Below, one piece after another: positions 6,472 through 13,811 of a DNA stretch of 13,957 nucleotides (position 1 is the stretch's first letter; the number at the start of each line of letters is the position of its first letter). The position numbers and the translations under genes were made by a program. The stretch lies in assembly GCA_009695405.1 (NCBI GenBank), contig SIAZ01000077.1, forward strand, positions 1 to 13,957, in the 5' to 3' direction. The notes beneath the pieces are model-generated. The model had not been told where the DNA came from. It was given only the letters and a program-made list of their open reading frames with translations, and did no database searches. This DNA comes from Pedosphaera sp. (GTDB taxonomy: Bacteria > Verrucomicrobiota > Verrucomicrobiia > Limisphaerales > UBA9464).

Positions 6472-7045
6472 CGGCCGTACCGTATCGCCGAGTTGGCGGA
6501 GGGCAACCCAAGGCTCTCACTGATTTTAATGCGGCAACTCAGAAAGTCTTTCCAAGCGGCTTGCATCGATGCAAAGGCGAGATCATCGGTGCGGACGTAC
6601 TCTGGCGCGTACCAGTCCGCGGTACTGACTTCTTCAGAAGCAAGGGTGAGTTTGCTCGCCTCGGATTTCGCGATAAAAACAAATCGAGAACCGGATAGGT
6701 GACTCCGCCGTAGGTGTATTCGTTGGTTTGACTGCAAAGGAAGTAAATCGAGTGGATTTGGATGCCTATTTCTTCGGCTATTTCGCGACTCAAGGCCGTT
6801 TCTGCGCGCACACCGATATCGATGAACCCGCCGGGTGGCGCGAGACGGTTTTTTCCAGGGTCTTTAGCACGGCGGATAAGTAAGACTTGCCCTTCGGCAT
6901 TCTCAATGAAGACCGCTACGGCGGCCGCTGGATTGAAGTAGTAACGAAGTTGGCACTGCGGGCACTCAAAAGGGTTGGACGCGGTCGGAGCAGAACGATG
7001 TGCGCCACAGCGAGGACAGAAATGGAAATGGCTTTTGGGATACAT
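6468..7045 (-). pseudogene. Zinc-ribbon Nudix hydrolase with a one-base frameshift
   Basis: Two overlapping frames join into one protein of about 192 residues. Frame one (from ATG at 7045) carries a zinc ribbon with C10-C13 and C28-C31, FNPAAAVAVF, and a Nudix box from G73 to G94 (REIAEEIG retained; the usual first Glu of GX5E is Val79). It reads GGVTYPVLDLF and then goes off the family pattern. The other frame continues FIAKSEASKLTLASEEVSTA then DWYAPEYV, as expected for a Nudix C-terminus, and ends at 6468 in an ATGA overlap with the HAD-Nudix start. The shift lies in a run of five A (6675-6679 on the plus strand); a sixth would restore one frame. So it is either a recent deletion, a sequencing error, or slippage. 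First gene of the folB operon; family roles include NADH pyrophosphatase and pterin or nucleotide triphosphate hydrolysis. Confidence 0.85.
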
Positions 7046-7110
7046 AAATCGTTTACATCGACTTCAGTTCGTAGTTTAAACCGGAGTGTCTCGCAGATAG
7101 AGTCTTGGAA
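7046..7110. promoter_or_regulatory. Divergent promoter region between Nudix operon and amidohydrolase
   Basis: These 65 bases separate two divergently transcribed units and must hold or adjoin both promoters. I cannot assign boxes with confidence. The segment TTTAAACCGGA (7075-7085) also occurs at 4911-4921, in the likely promoter region of the riboswitch unit. Confidence 0.35.
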
Positions 7111-8043
7111 ATGATTTCTCGGCGAGACTTTATTGGGGCAGCACTCTTAGCGACTGGGGCTTCCGTAGCCGGGTGTCAGACCTTGGCGGGGCGGCATGGT
7201 ATCATCGATACTCATACTCACTTTTATGATCCAACTCGTCCGCAAGGTGTCTCTTGGCCAGCACCTGACGACTCGATTCTCTATCGCCCAGTATTGCCCG
7301 CAGAATATCGGCGCTTGGCGGAGCCCTTGGGAATTACTGGGACAGTCGTGGTGGAGGCTAGTCCGCGTGAAGATGATAATGAATGGGTCTTGGAATTAGC
7401 AGCTCGAGATAAGTTTATCGTCGGGTTAGTGGGATATTTAAAGCCGGGTGAACCTAGTTTTGCAGGGCGATTAAAAGGGCTCGCCCGAAATCCTTTGTAC
7501 TGCGGAATTCGAGTCGGTGCTTGGAATAAAGGGCCCCATCTCAAGGACCGTCTGTGGATGGCAGACTTGAATCGGTTGGGCGATTGGGATCTTGCTCTCG
7601 ATGTATTAGTGGAGCCCGGTCAAATGTTAGAGGTTGCTCAACTCGCCGCCGCACTTCCTAAACTTCGTATTGTGGTGGATCATTCAGGAAATATCCCGAT
7701 GGGACCTGCGCCCCTCGATCCCGCGTGGTTGAGTGGCATAATTGCCTGTCATTCAAGGGAAAATGTTTTTATGAAGATGTCTGGGTTTGTGGAGGGTAGT
7801 GGGCGTCCAGGCGCCGCACCTCGCAAGGGCGATTTGTACCGCCCAGTCATGAACACTCTATGGGATGCCTTCGGCGAGAATCGCTTGATCTTTGGAAGTA
7901 ATTGGCCTGTTTCAGGTCGCTTCGCTTCTCTTGCTAGTGTCGTGGGTATTGTTCAAGATTTTGTCCAACCTAAGGGGCAATCGGCTGTGGATAAAGTGTT
8001 TCGGCAAAACGCAGCTAAGGTGTACCAATTTGAATTTTCTTAA
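7111..8043 (+). CDS. Exported amidohydrolase 2 / L-fuconolactonase-like TIM-barrel hydrolase (COG3618 type)
   Basis: 310 residues from the ATG at 7111; a TTG two codons upstream is less likely. The N-terminus MISRRDFIGAALLATGASVA then GC has S-R-R-D-F of a twin-arginine signal and a lipobox-like A-G-C, so the protein is probably exported by Tat and lipid-anchored. Metal-ligand motifs of the amidohydrolase barrel (numbered from this ATG): D33-THTHF, VVD190-HSGN, KMSG (222-225), and FGSNWPV (261-267). Family members (fuconolactonase and relatives) hydrolyse sugar lactones or similar rings. The last motif is usually GSDWP with the Asp acting in catalysis; Asn here is a notable change, though Asn variants occur in related sequences. 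The next gene starts 9 bases downstream, so the two probably form an operon for breakdown of some exported substrate, which cannot be named. Confidence 0.85.
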   Translation: MISRRDFIGAALLATGASVAGCQTLAGRHGIIDTHTHFYDPTRPQGVSWPAPDDSILYRPVLPAEYRRLAEPLGITGTVVVEASPREDDNEWVLELAARDKFIVGLVGYLKPGEPSFAGRLKGLARNPLYCGIRVGAWNKGPHLKDRLWMADLNRLGDWDLALDVLVEPGQMLEVAQLAAALPKLRIVVDHSGNIPMGPAPLDPAWLSGIIACHSRENVFMKMSGFVEGSGRPGAAPRKGDLYRPVMNTLWDAFGENRLIFGSNWPVSGRFASLASVVGIVQDFVQPKGQSAVDKVFRQNAAKVYQFEFS

Positions 8044-8052
8044 CTGATTTTT

Positions 8053-9360
8053 ATGACATCTTCACTGCGCCTCCTCCTCCCTTGCCTCGTTGTTCTGATC
8101 TCGGTCACTCAGGCGGGTACTTTGCTTTTTACAAATGGAATTGTGGTGACGGTTAGTGGACCCTCTTTGACCAATGCCTCGGTCTTTGTTCGCGATGGAC
8201 GCATTGAGTCAGTGGGGATGCGTCCCGCAGGGAAGGCAGATCAGGTAATTAACTTGAAGGGAATGCGTTTGTTCCCAGGTCTCATTGCTCCCTCGACGGT
8301 TCTGGGACTGATGGAAATCGATTCCTTACGACCATCACGAGATACCACCGAGGTTGGAGAGTTTTCTCCAGACGTCGCGGCTTGGGTGGCGGTGAATCCA
8401 GACAGTGAACTCATTCCTGTGGCGCGAGCGAACGGATATACTCATGTGCAAGTCATCCCTTTGGGAGGCTTGGTATCGGGTGTAAGTGCAGTGATACAGT
8501 TACAGGGTTGGACCATTGAAGATTTGACCGTCAAAAAAGCGGTAGCATTGCATCTTCGTTGGCCCTCGTTTGCTTTGGATACAACAACCAAAGAGCAGTC
8601 GGGCAATAAGGAGTCTTGGAAATCTATTGAAGAACAGGCTGAGGAACGGAACAAAATACTCCGCAAAATCGACGCATTTTTTTCAGATGCATCCGCTTAT
8701 GCCGGAGCGAAAACGGCGACTGCAATTGGAGCCTTTCAGACGGTTCCTGCTTGGGAGACTATGTTACCTTTTCTCCAACGGGATTTGCCGTTATGGATTC
8801 ACGCTGATGAAGTTCGCCAGATTCGTTCGGCAGTCGAATGGCTAGGGCGGCGCAAATTAAGGGGGGTGATTTCCGGGGGGCGCGATGCTTGGCGTGAGGC
8901 ATCCTTGTTGGCTACCAATGCGATTCCGGTGGTCTTTGAGCATGTGTTTACTCAACCCGTACGGGATACCGATGCCTACGATACTCAGTTCACCGCAGCC
9001 TCCATTTTGGCCCAAGCCGGAGTGAGTGTTGCTTTTGGTGAGGGGACAGATCGGTTTGGCGCTAGTTCGATTCGCAATGTGCCGTATGCGGCGGCTCAAG
9101 CGCGCGCTTTTGGACTCGCCTATGAGCAGGCAATCCGAGGTCTCACCCTGTATCCCGCTCGCTTACTGGGCTTGGACAAGCAACTCGGATCTATCGAGGT
9201 CGGTAAAGATGCGACTTTGATTCTTGTCGATGGTGACATTCTCGACATTCGCTCGAAGGTAAGGCGTCAGTGGATTGCGGGCGTCGAACAGGACCTTTCG
9301 TCGCGGCATACTCGCTTGAATGACCGGTATAAAAGCCGACCAAAGCCTCTCTTAAAATAA
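8053..9360 (+). CDS. Exported amidohydrolase-superfamily protein (imidazolonepropionase-like) lacking the HxH motif
   Basis: 435 residues. The signal peptide is about 1-21 (LRLLLPCLVVLISVTQAG). A small beta-sandwich part (LLFTNGIVVTVSG, VFVRDGRIESVG) and the C-terminal GSIEVGKDATLILVDGDILD frame a TIM barrel, as in dihydroorotase/imidazolonepropionase-like amidohydrolases. Where these enzymes have PGLIDxHxH, this protein has FPGLIAPSTVLGL (74-86), so the strand-1 metal histidines are absent. Other family segments remain: NPDSELIPVARANGYTHV (115-132), WIHADE with H250, EH297, and GTD333. Related proteins in Planctomycetes and Verrucomicrobia often show this loss, so it may be a family trait, but catalysis by the usual two-metal mechanism is doubtful. 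The start has no visible Shine-Dalgarno sequence. Nine bases after the preceding amidohydrolase; likely co-transcribed. Confidence 0.82.
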   Translation: MTSSLRLLLPCLVVLISVTQAGTLLFTNGIVVTVSGPSLTNASVFVRDGRIESVGMRPAGKADQVINLKGMRLFPGLIAPSTVLGLMEIDSLRPSRDTTEVGEFSPDVAAWVAVNPDSELIPVARANGYTHVQVIPLGGLVSGVSAVIQLQGWTIEDLTVKKAVALHLRWPSFALDTTTKEQSGNKESWKSIEEQAEERNKILRKIDAFFSDASAYAGAKTATAIGAFQTVPAWETMLPFLQRDLPLWIHADEVRQIRSAVEWLGRRKLRGVISGGRDAWREASLLATNAIPVVFEHVFTQPVRDTDAYDTQFTAASILAQAGVSVAFGEGTDRFGASSIRNVPYAAAQARAFGLAYEQAIRGLTLYPARLLGLDKQLGSIEVGKDATLILVDGDILDIRSKVRRQWIAGVEQDLSSRHTRLNDRYKSRPKPLLK

Positions 9361-9367
9361 GGCCGCT

Positions 9368-9412
9368 CAAAACAAAACGAACAAAAAGGCGGCACCTTTT
9401 TGGGATGCCGCC
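9368..9412 (-). terminator. Intrinsic terminator of the RG-rich protein gene
   Basis: On the minus strand GGCGGCA-TCCCAAAAAGG-TGCCGCC (9388-9412) forms a 7-bp GC-rich stem. It is followed at once by TTTTTGTTCGTTTTG, a good U-tract. It lies 24 bases after the stop at 9437. On the plus strand no U-tract follows the hairpin, so it serves the minus gene mainly. Confidence 0.85.
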
Positions 9413-9436
9413 GCGTGATATTTCAGTGAGTGAGAC

Positions 9437-11170
9437 TTAGACCAACGGGGCGGCCTCAGTAATCGCTGCGACAGCCTCCGGTGCTGGAGTTTGGCACGCT
9501 GTCTCTGCTGCGGGCTCAGGTGTCGCCGCAATACCCGCTGCGGTGATCTCAGCAGTTTCAGCATCGGGTCTTACTGCTGGCTCAGCACTGCTTGATTCGG
9601 AAGTACTCACGCTAGGAGCGGAAATTCCAATCTTATCGGCAGACGGCTTTTTTTCTGCTCGTTCAGGTCGAGTCGGGACGGGTCTGGGAGCCGGTTTCTT
9701 GGCGGTCTCGAGTAAACCGCTCGCAAACTCAATCACATGGCCTTGATGGATGAGCCAGTGTAGGTCGTTGAGCACAGCCTGTTGCTGGGATGTCAACGGG
9801 ACGGTGGCTGGGGTCAGAGCGACAACCGATCTGTCCGCTGCGGGACTCGTTTCAGTCGGAATCACGGTGAGGCAAATGGTTTCCAGCAATCGCTTGCGGT
9901 TGGAACCAGGATTCTCGTTGATGTGAACGATAATCTTCCGAACTGTGTCGGAGACCATGCTGGTTTCAATATCGAGATGGTGAGGCCGCGCAATGGCAAC
10001 GTGGACGATGGTCTTATCGCGTTTGAAGAACTGCAGTCCTTGTGAGGCGAAGGCATTGCTCAGTGCGGTTGCCACGCGGATAGGGAACCGCTTTTCCTTG
10101 TCGAGAGTGACTCTCAGCAAGGTTTCGATAGCACCGGGTAGTTTAGCGTCCGGTTTTGGAGAGTAGGTTTCCACCTGTTTGATCAGGGCGGATTGATGCA
10201 CTTCGATAAAGTGATTTTCGACGTCGTCGAGTGTATGCAATACCTTCGGTTCTGCGACGTTCAATGTCGTGTAAGCAAAGCGGGAACTCACCGAGTCGAT
10301 CCATTGCTTGACCACTGCCTCGTCTTTCACAATACGAACGCGGCTCTTGAACATTTCGAAGGGCATGCGGGAAAATCGGTCCGCATGCAGCTTTCGTAAC
10401 TTGTCTTGGTAGGTGTGGAAATTTGGAGGTCCGAGTAATTCACCGCTGAGACCGCATTGCGCCACCAAGGTCCAGACTCCTTTGGGAGGATCACAGGGCT
10501 GCTTTTCGGTTTGGTAGAAAGTCTCAAAGTGTGTCTTGAGAATGTGGTTGGCTGCCGCTCCTTCGCTAAGCCAAAGGGTATCGTCCAAGCTGCAAACAAA
10601 CATCGGCTGGATAACCACTTCCTGCTTCGTGACCTCGTCCCGTTGCCTGATCACCTTGAGGCTGACCGTGAAACGTTCGGGTTTCTGGACCACTAGAGTG
10701 GCGACTTCAAACAAGGGATACGCCCGCCCACACAACTTAATTTGTCGTGCCAACGAAACGACCCCGCCTTGTACAGGTGCAATAATGACCTCAATGGGAA
10801 TCAACGGCTCCGGTCGGAACTCAGGGCGGCGACCTCCTCGATCGCGGTCTCGGTTGTCTCGGTTGTCTCGTCTAGGTCCGTTGGAGGGATCCCAAGCAAG
10901 GCCCGGCTCGCCCAGCCCGCTGGGGCGCGGACCGCGATCAGAACGAGGACCGCCAGGACCGCTAGGACCCAAACGGCGGTCACCACCACTGGGTGGGGCT
11001 CCGAAGTCTCGACGTGGAGGCCGATCTCCGCGGTTGAAGCGGCGGTCACCGCGTCCTTCTCCCTCAGTGCCCTCATAGCGGGCATACTTATTGGGATCCG
11101 ATGGGGATGTAGCCCAAGCGGGTTGAAACAGTTTATCGAGGTCGAGATTGATCTCTAGGGATTCGCTCAT
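9437..11170 (-). CDS. RG-rich protein of unknown function, conserved-type in Verrucomicrobia
   Basis: 577 residues, no signal peptide or membrane segment. The layout is: a short acidic/hydrophobic N-terminus (LDLDKLFQPAWA, 9-20); a low-complexity Arg-Gly-Pro-Asp segment (about 36-118, with repeats such as RGDRRFNRGDR and DNRDNRDRDRGGRR); a folded core of mixed alpha/beta character (about 120-480, including GRAYPLFEVATLVVQKPERF); and a Pro-Ala-Glu-rich tail (about 488-577). RG-rich stretches of this kind bind RNA or DNA non-specifically in other proteins. The C-terminal segment LNDLHWLIHQGHVIEFASG looks like a winged-helix recognition part, which would suit a nucleic-acid-binding role. I do not recognise a named family and do not assign a function. 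It is a single-gene unit with its own terminator, and the ATG at 11170 has no overlapping neighbour. Confidence 0.85.
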   Translation of the reverse strand: MSESLEINLDLDKLFQPAWATSPSDPNKYARYEGTEGEGRGDRRFNRGDRPPRRDFGAPPSGGDRRLGPSGPGGPRSDRGPRPSGLGEPGLAWDPSNGPRRDNRDNRDRDRGGRRPEFRPEPLIPIEVIIAPVQGGVVSLARQIKLCGRAYPLFEVATLVVQKPERFTVSLKVIRQRDEVTKQEVVIQPMFVCSLDDTLWLSEGAAANHILKTHFETFYQTEKQPCDPPKGVWTLVAQCGLSGELLGPPNFHTYQDKLRKLHADRFSRMPFEMFKSRVRIVKDEAVVKQWIDSVSSRFAYTTLNVAEPKVLHTLDDVENHFIEVHQSALIKQVETYSPKPDAKLPGAIETLLRVTLDKEKRFPIRVATALSNAFASQGLQFFKRDKTIVHVAIARPHHLDIETSMVSDTVRKIIVHINENPGSNRKRLLETICLTVIPTETSPAADRSVVALTPATVPLTSQQQAVLNDLHWLIHQGHVIEFASGLLETAKKPAPRPVPTRPERAEKKPSADKIGISAPSVSTSESSSAEPAVRPDAETAEITAAGIAATPEPAAETACQTPAPEAVAAITEAAPLV

Positions 11171-11474
11171 GGTAGGTGCAAGGCCGCCGAAGCGGTTGGT
11201 TACTTAAGAAAGGTGAGTTTGAAGATGCCGGCAGACGAATGCAAGCGCGTAGAAGCGGTGTTAAAAGAAGAGAATTACTCCAAAATGTTTGTTACTCGGT
11301 CGGGTATTCGATAGGGGCTGTAGAGGAATACCCTAAGCCGAAAGTCCTGATTCCCTGCCCTGCTGGGACAAAATAATAAGCGTATAAACTTGAACTGAGA
11401 TCGTGAAGAAGTTGCGGCGGAGTTACAACCCAGCAGGTATCGATTGCAAAAAGCTTATAGATCAGCAAGTCTAA
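11171..11474. other. 304-base stretch with no recognisable gene
   Basis: This lies between the divergent start of the RG-rich gene and the first recognisable residues of the restriction-modification remnant. It should include the promoter of the minus-strand gene. All frames are broken by stops or look like shadows. No RNA gene or clear repeat was seen. The border of the decayed methylase sequence is probably near 11475. Confidence 0.5.
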
Positions 11475-12161
11475 GTCGAACTCGCCGCCTACCTCCAAGC
11501 CCTGCGCACCAAAGCGTCCACCGAGACCCTCCTCGCCCTCACGTCCACCGCCTAGATCGTCCCCAAAGAAAAGATCGCCGCGAATGGCCACTACAACCTT
11601 AGTGGCGAGCGGTTTCGGGAGAGGATTGCTAATCTCTCTACTTTCCCGCTCGTGCCACTTGAGGAGGTATTCACGAAGATCGGCAATGGTGTGAATGTCA
11701 CTCAAGTCGATGAAACTGCGAAATACCGTGTCTCACGCATTTAGACGATTACGGATGATTCGGTGAATCTCGAAAAAACGAAGTTCACAAACGACGAGGC
11801 GAAAGCCGAATCGTTTTTTCAGCAGGGAGACATCCTCCTCAGTCACATCAATAGCTTTGATCACCTCGGGAAGACGGCCATCTTTCTTGAAACGGCTACA
11901 GATGTCATTCACGGGATAAATTTGATTCGCTTGATGCCGGACGCATCTCGAATCGACCCACGCTTCGCAATCCGCGTTTTCAAGACCGACCGGTTCATCG
12001 ACACCGTGAAGTCCTTTGCACAGAAGGCGGTCAATCAGGCGAGCGTCAAGACTTCCGATTTGCGGGCGATCCAAATCTCCCTGCGGCCGCTGGAGGTGCA
12101 GAAGGAGATCGTGGCGGAGATCGAGGGCTACCGAAAAGACAGCAGAGAAGAGCTTCTATAA
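11475..12161 (+). pseudogene. hsdS: Type I restriction-modification M/S-type gene fragment with in-frame stops
   Basis: One frame, broken by TAG at 11553-11555 and 11742-11744, reads as a continuous family member. First comes KEKIAANGHYNLSGERFRE, the typical C-terminal end of N-6 adenine methylase (HsdM) subunits. Then FPLVPLEEVFTKIGNG opens a specificity (HsdS) target-recognition domain. Then come NLEKTKFT, FFQQGDILLSHINS, GKTAIF, INLIRLMPD, VNQASVKTSDLRAIQISLRP and LEVQKEIVAEIEGYRK, the conserved end of an S half-domain. So this was probably an M-S fusion, or adjacent M and S genes. The second stop falls where relatives have R-I-Q-T-I, consistent with CAG to TAG. The methylase body is missing and the upstream 300 bases show no homology. 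A stretch from the GTG at 11763 is still open for 132 codons but would be only part of a domain. An AT-rich gene-free 150 bases follows. Confidence 0.85.
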
Positions 12162-12311
12162 AAGTGCAGAGAAGGGCCAATTCGGTTCAATAACGAATTA
12201 TTGGGTTAGGGCAACCTAATGCCAAATTCAAAGAAAAATCAGCCCTACAAAACTCAATAAAATAAAAAAATCCACTCAGAATCAGAAAGTAGTAAAAATA
12301 TCCTTGCCCTC

Positions 12312-12757
12312 TTACCTAGCAGGAATTTGCTTTTTTGACGCGGAGGGTAAGATTCCGTAGCAGTAGCCAGTGCGCGGTTTGAGGCCCTGAAGCCTAGCCT
12401 CATATTGAAAGGTTCCGAGAGGAGCACTGTGAAGATTTGCGAGAGCGGTATTGGTTGGCGTGGCGAGACCGCGCCATCGATAGGGAAGGACCTGGTTAGC
12501 GATTCCGATGGATGCCCGAACAACGGTTGGATTTTCAGCGGATGATTCCGTTAATTGATCGACCGATTCGCTGAAATGAACGATTGGAAAAATGGGTCTT
12601 TCCGTGCGCTAGGTCACTCGAATGGAATCCGGTGCTGATGACTGAAGATACGGACCCCGCGTCACTGAACCATCTCAGGAGCTTGGGCGAACGCCACCCC
12701 TCCACCCCAGCTCAACTGGAAGCCCAATGCAAATACTAGGAAAACACGGTGCGTCAT
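12312..12757 (-). pseudogene. Purple-acid-phosphatase-like (metallophosphoesterase) N-terminal fragment
   Basis: The ATG at 12757 opens MTHRVFLVFALGFQLSWGGG then VAFAQAPEMVQ, a clear signal peptide, but hits TGA at 12662. In the next frame, from 12665, the protein continues VTRGPYLQSSAPDSIRVT-(stop)-RTERPIFPIVHFSE ... LGTFQYEARLQGLKPRTGYC, ending at TAA 12312. RGPYLQ...D-S-I-x-V-x-W-R-T...V-x-F and YEARLxGLKPxTxYxY are the signature of the fibronectin-like N-terminal domain of secreted purple acid phosphatases and related metallophosphoesterases. The in-frame TAG (12609-12611) replaces the conserved Trp (TGG). So there is one frameshift at the signal-peptide junction, one nonsense mutation, and loss of the whole catalytic domain. 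It is a relic, not a gene. The intact ancestor would have been exported. Confidence 0.78.
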
Positions 12758-12811
12758 GATCAGAAAATTGCGCTCGCTGGTGCGGGAATGTGAAGCGTCG
12801 CGCAAGTACCT

Positions 12812-13537
12812 TCATTTTTGCGCGATATGGATTGGGTGAAAGCCGAACCATTTCATGAGGGGGCGCGGTTGAGCTAGCCAATAGGATTCTTGAGGCAAAC
12901 GGCCTGGAATGATGGAGTAATGTCCAACCGACCGGATGGGTTTCAACTGCAGTCCTAATTCGCGAATCCATCCCCGAACTTGTGTCGAGCGCAACGGGTG
13001 GTTTATCGGCTGACCTTCCTCGGTGTATTTTCGGCCTCTCATCCAAAGCGACAGCCGGTAGATACCGATGGTGCTGAGGTAATTTGGATGCGTCAGAATC
13101 AGAAACCCCCCAGGCTTGAGAACGCGTGCGAGTTCGCGCAATGCCAAGCGAGGATTAGGAACGTGCTCGATCGTTTCGCACGAAATCACCCGATCGAATG
13201 AAGCATCGGCTTGCTGGATCGCTTGAACGTCTTCGACTCGCCATTCGACGCTGGAGACTCCAATTGATTGAGCAGCTGCAGCACCGAGTTCGACGGCTTT
13301 GGGCGAGAAATCGGCGGCAACCACTCGAGCTGCGCGCGGTTCACTTCTTCCGATCCAACACGATAACCCGCCGCTACCGCTTCCGATGTCCAGAATGGAA
13401 AGGCTGGCGACCCCGCCCAAGTTTTGAAGCGCAGATTTTACTTGCCGGTACCAAGGTGTATTCGACGAAACATCCACGCCATGTTGGCCGTGCCAAAGGT
13501 CGTAGGCTTCGCGAGCTCCTGTTGCAGAAATCGACAT
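12812..13537 (-). CDS. Class I SAM-dependent methyltransferase
   Basis: 241 residues from the ATG at 13537, preferred over a TTG five codons upstream. The Rossmann-fold motifs are in order (numbered from that ATG): ILDIGSGSGG (48-57, SAM binding), VVAADFS (72-78, acidic end of strand 2), SFDRVISCETIEHV (113-126), and LKPGGFLILTHPNY (140-153). The sequence resembles methyltransferase-11-type enzymes such as those of ubiquinone or cell-surface glycan synthesis, but the substrate cannot be told. No signal peptide; cytoplasmic. It is the only apparently intact gene in the decayed right-hand part. It lies 86 bases downstream of the larC remnant on the same strand, without tight coupling. Confidence 0.9.
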   Translation of the reverse strand: MSISATGAREAYDLWHGQHGVDVSSNTPWYRQVKSALQNLGGVASLSILDIGSGSGGLSCWIGRSEPRAARVVAADFSPKAVELGAAAAQSIGVSSVEWRVEDVQAIQQADASFDRVISCETIEHVPNPRLALRELARVLKPGGFLILTHPNYLSTIGIYRLSLWMRGRKYTEEGQPINHPLRSTQVRGWIRELGLQLKPIRSVGHYSIIPGRLPQESYWLAQPRPLMKWFGFHPIHIAQK

Positions 13538-13623
13538 TGGACCGTAGATCAACTCGTTCCGGATCGACCGTCAACGGATTTTGTTGATTTGAATACGTTT
13601 CTCCCAGGGGGTCCCCATTGGGG

Positions 13624-13811
13624 CTATTGGGTCGCTGCGGTTATCGCCGCTGCGTAAACGGTTCTTATGGAGACGCCATTTTTTTGAGCTGCCTGCCGGC
13701 ATGATTCGTATTCGGGAGCGCTCTGAATCGTTTCCGACCCAAGCTTGCCAATCTTCACTTGGATCTCCCCAAATTGGGTCTTCACCGAGTGCTGTTCGCG
13801 ATGCAACTTGT
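13624..13811 (-). pseudogene. larC: larC C-terminal fragment, cut by IS66
   Basis: On the minus strand, from the IS junction, the frame reads HKLHREQHSVKTQFGEIQVK then IGKLG ... APEYESCRQAAQKNGVSIRT and VYAAAITAATQ, ending with TAG at 13624. This is the C-terminal end of LarC (DUF111), which has L-x-R-E-x-x-x-V-x-T-x-x-G-x-V-x-V-K ... P-E-Y-E-D-C-x-x-x-A-x-x-x-G-V-x-x-x-x-V-Y. LarC inserts nickel into the pincer cofactor used by lactate racemase and related enzymes. The upstream part, including the N-terminal domains, is beyond the IS66 end. The fragment lacks its own start signal, apart from an ATG inside the IS end that would give about 69 residues, so it is non-functional. Confidence 0.82.

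Noticed and set aside
10536..11078. Long plus-strand Arg/Ser/Pro-rich open frame
   Set aside because: It is antisense to the RG-rich segment of the minus-strand gene; the GC-rich repeats keep the opposite frames open. No family features.
11292..11705. Minus-strand glycine-rich open frame overlapping the RM remnant
   Set aside because: The plus strand in this stretch encodes clear HsdM/HsdS family residues, so the minus frame is a shadow.
12254..12523. 89-codon minus-strand open frame
   Set aside because: A different minus-strand frame over the same bases carries the phosphatase N-terminal signature; this one has no family pattern.
13597..13620. CCCC-ATT-GGGG and CCCAGGGGG-type GC runs upstream of the methyltransferase
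   Set aside because: The stem is too short and has no U-tract; no support for a terminator or other RNA element.
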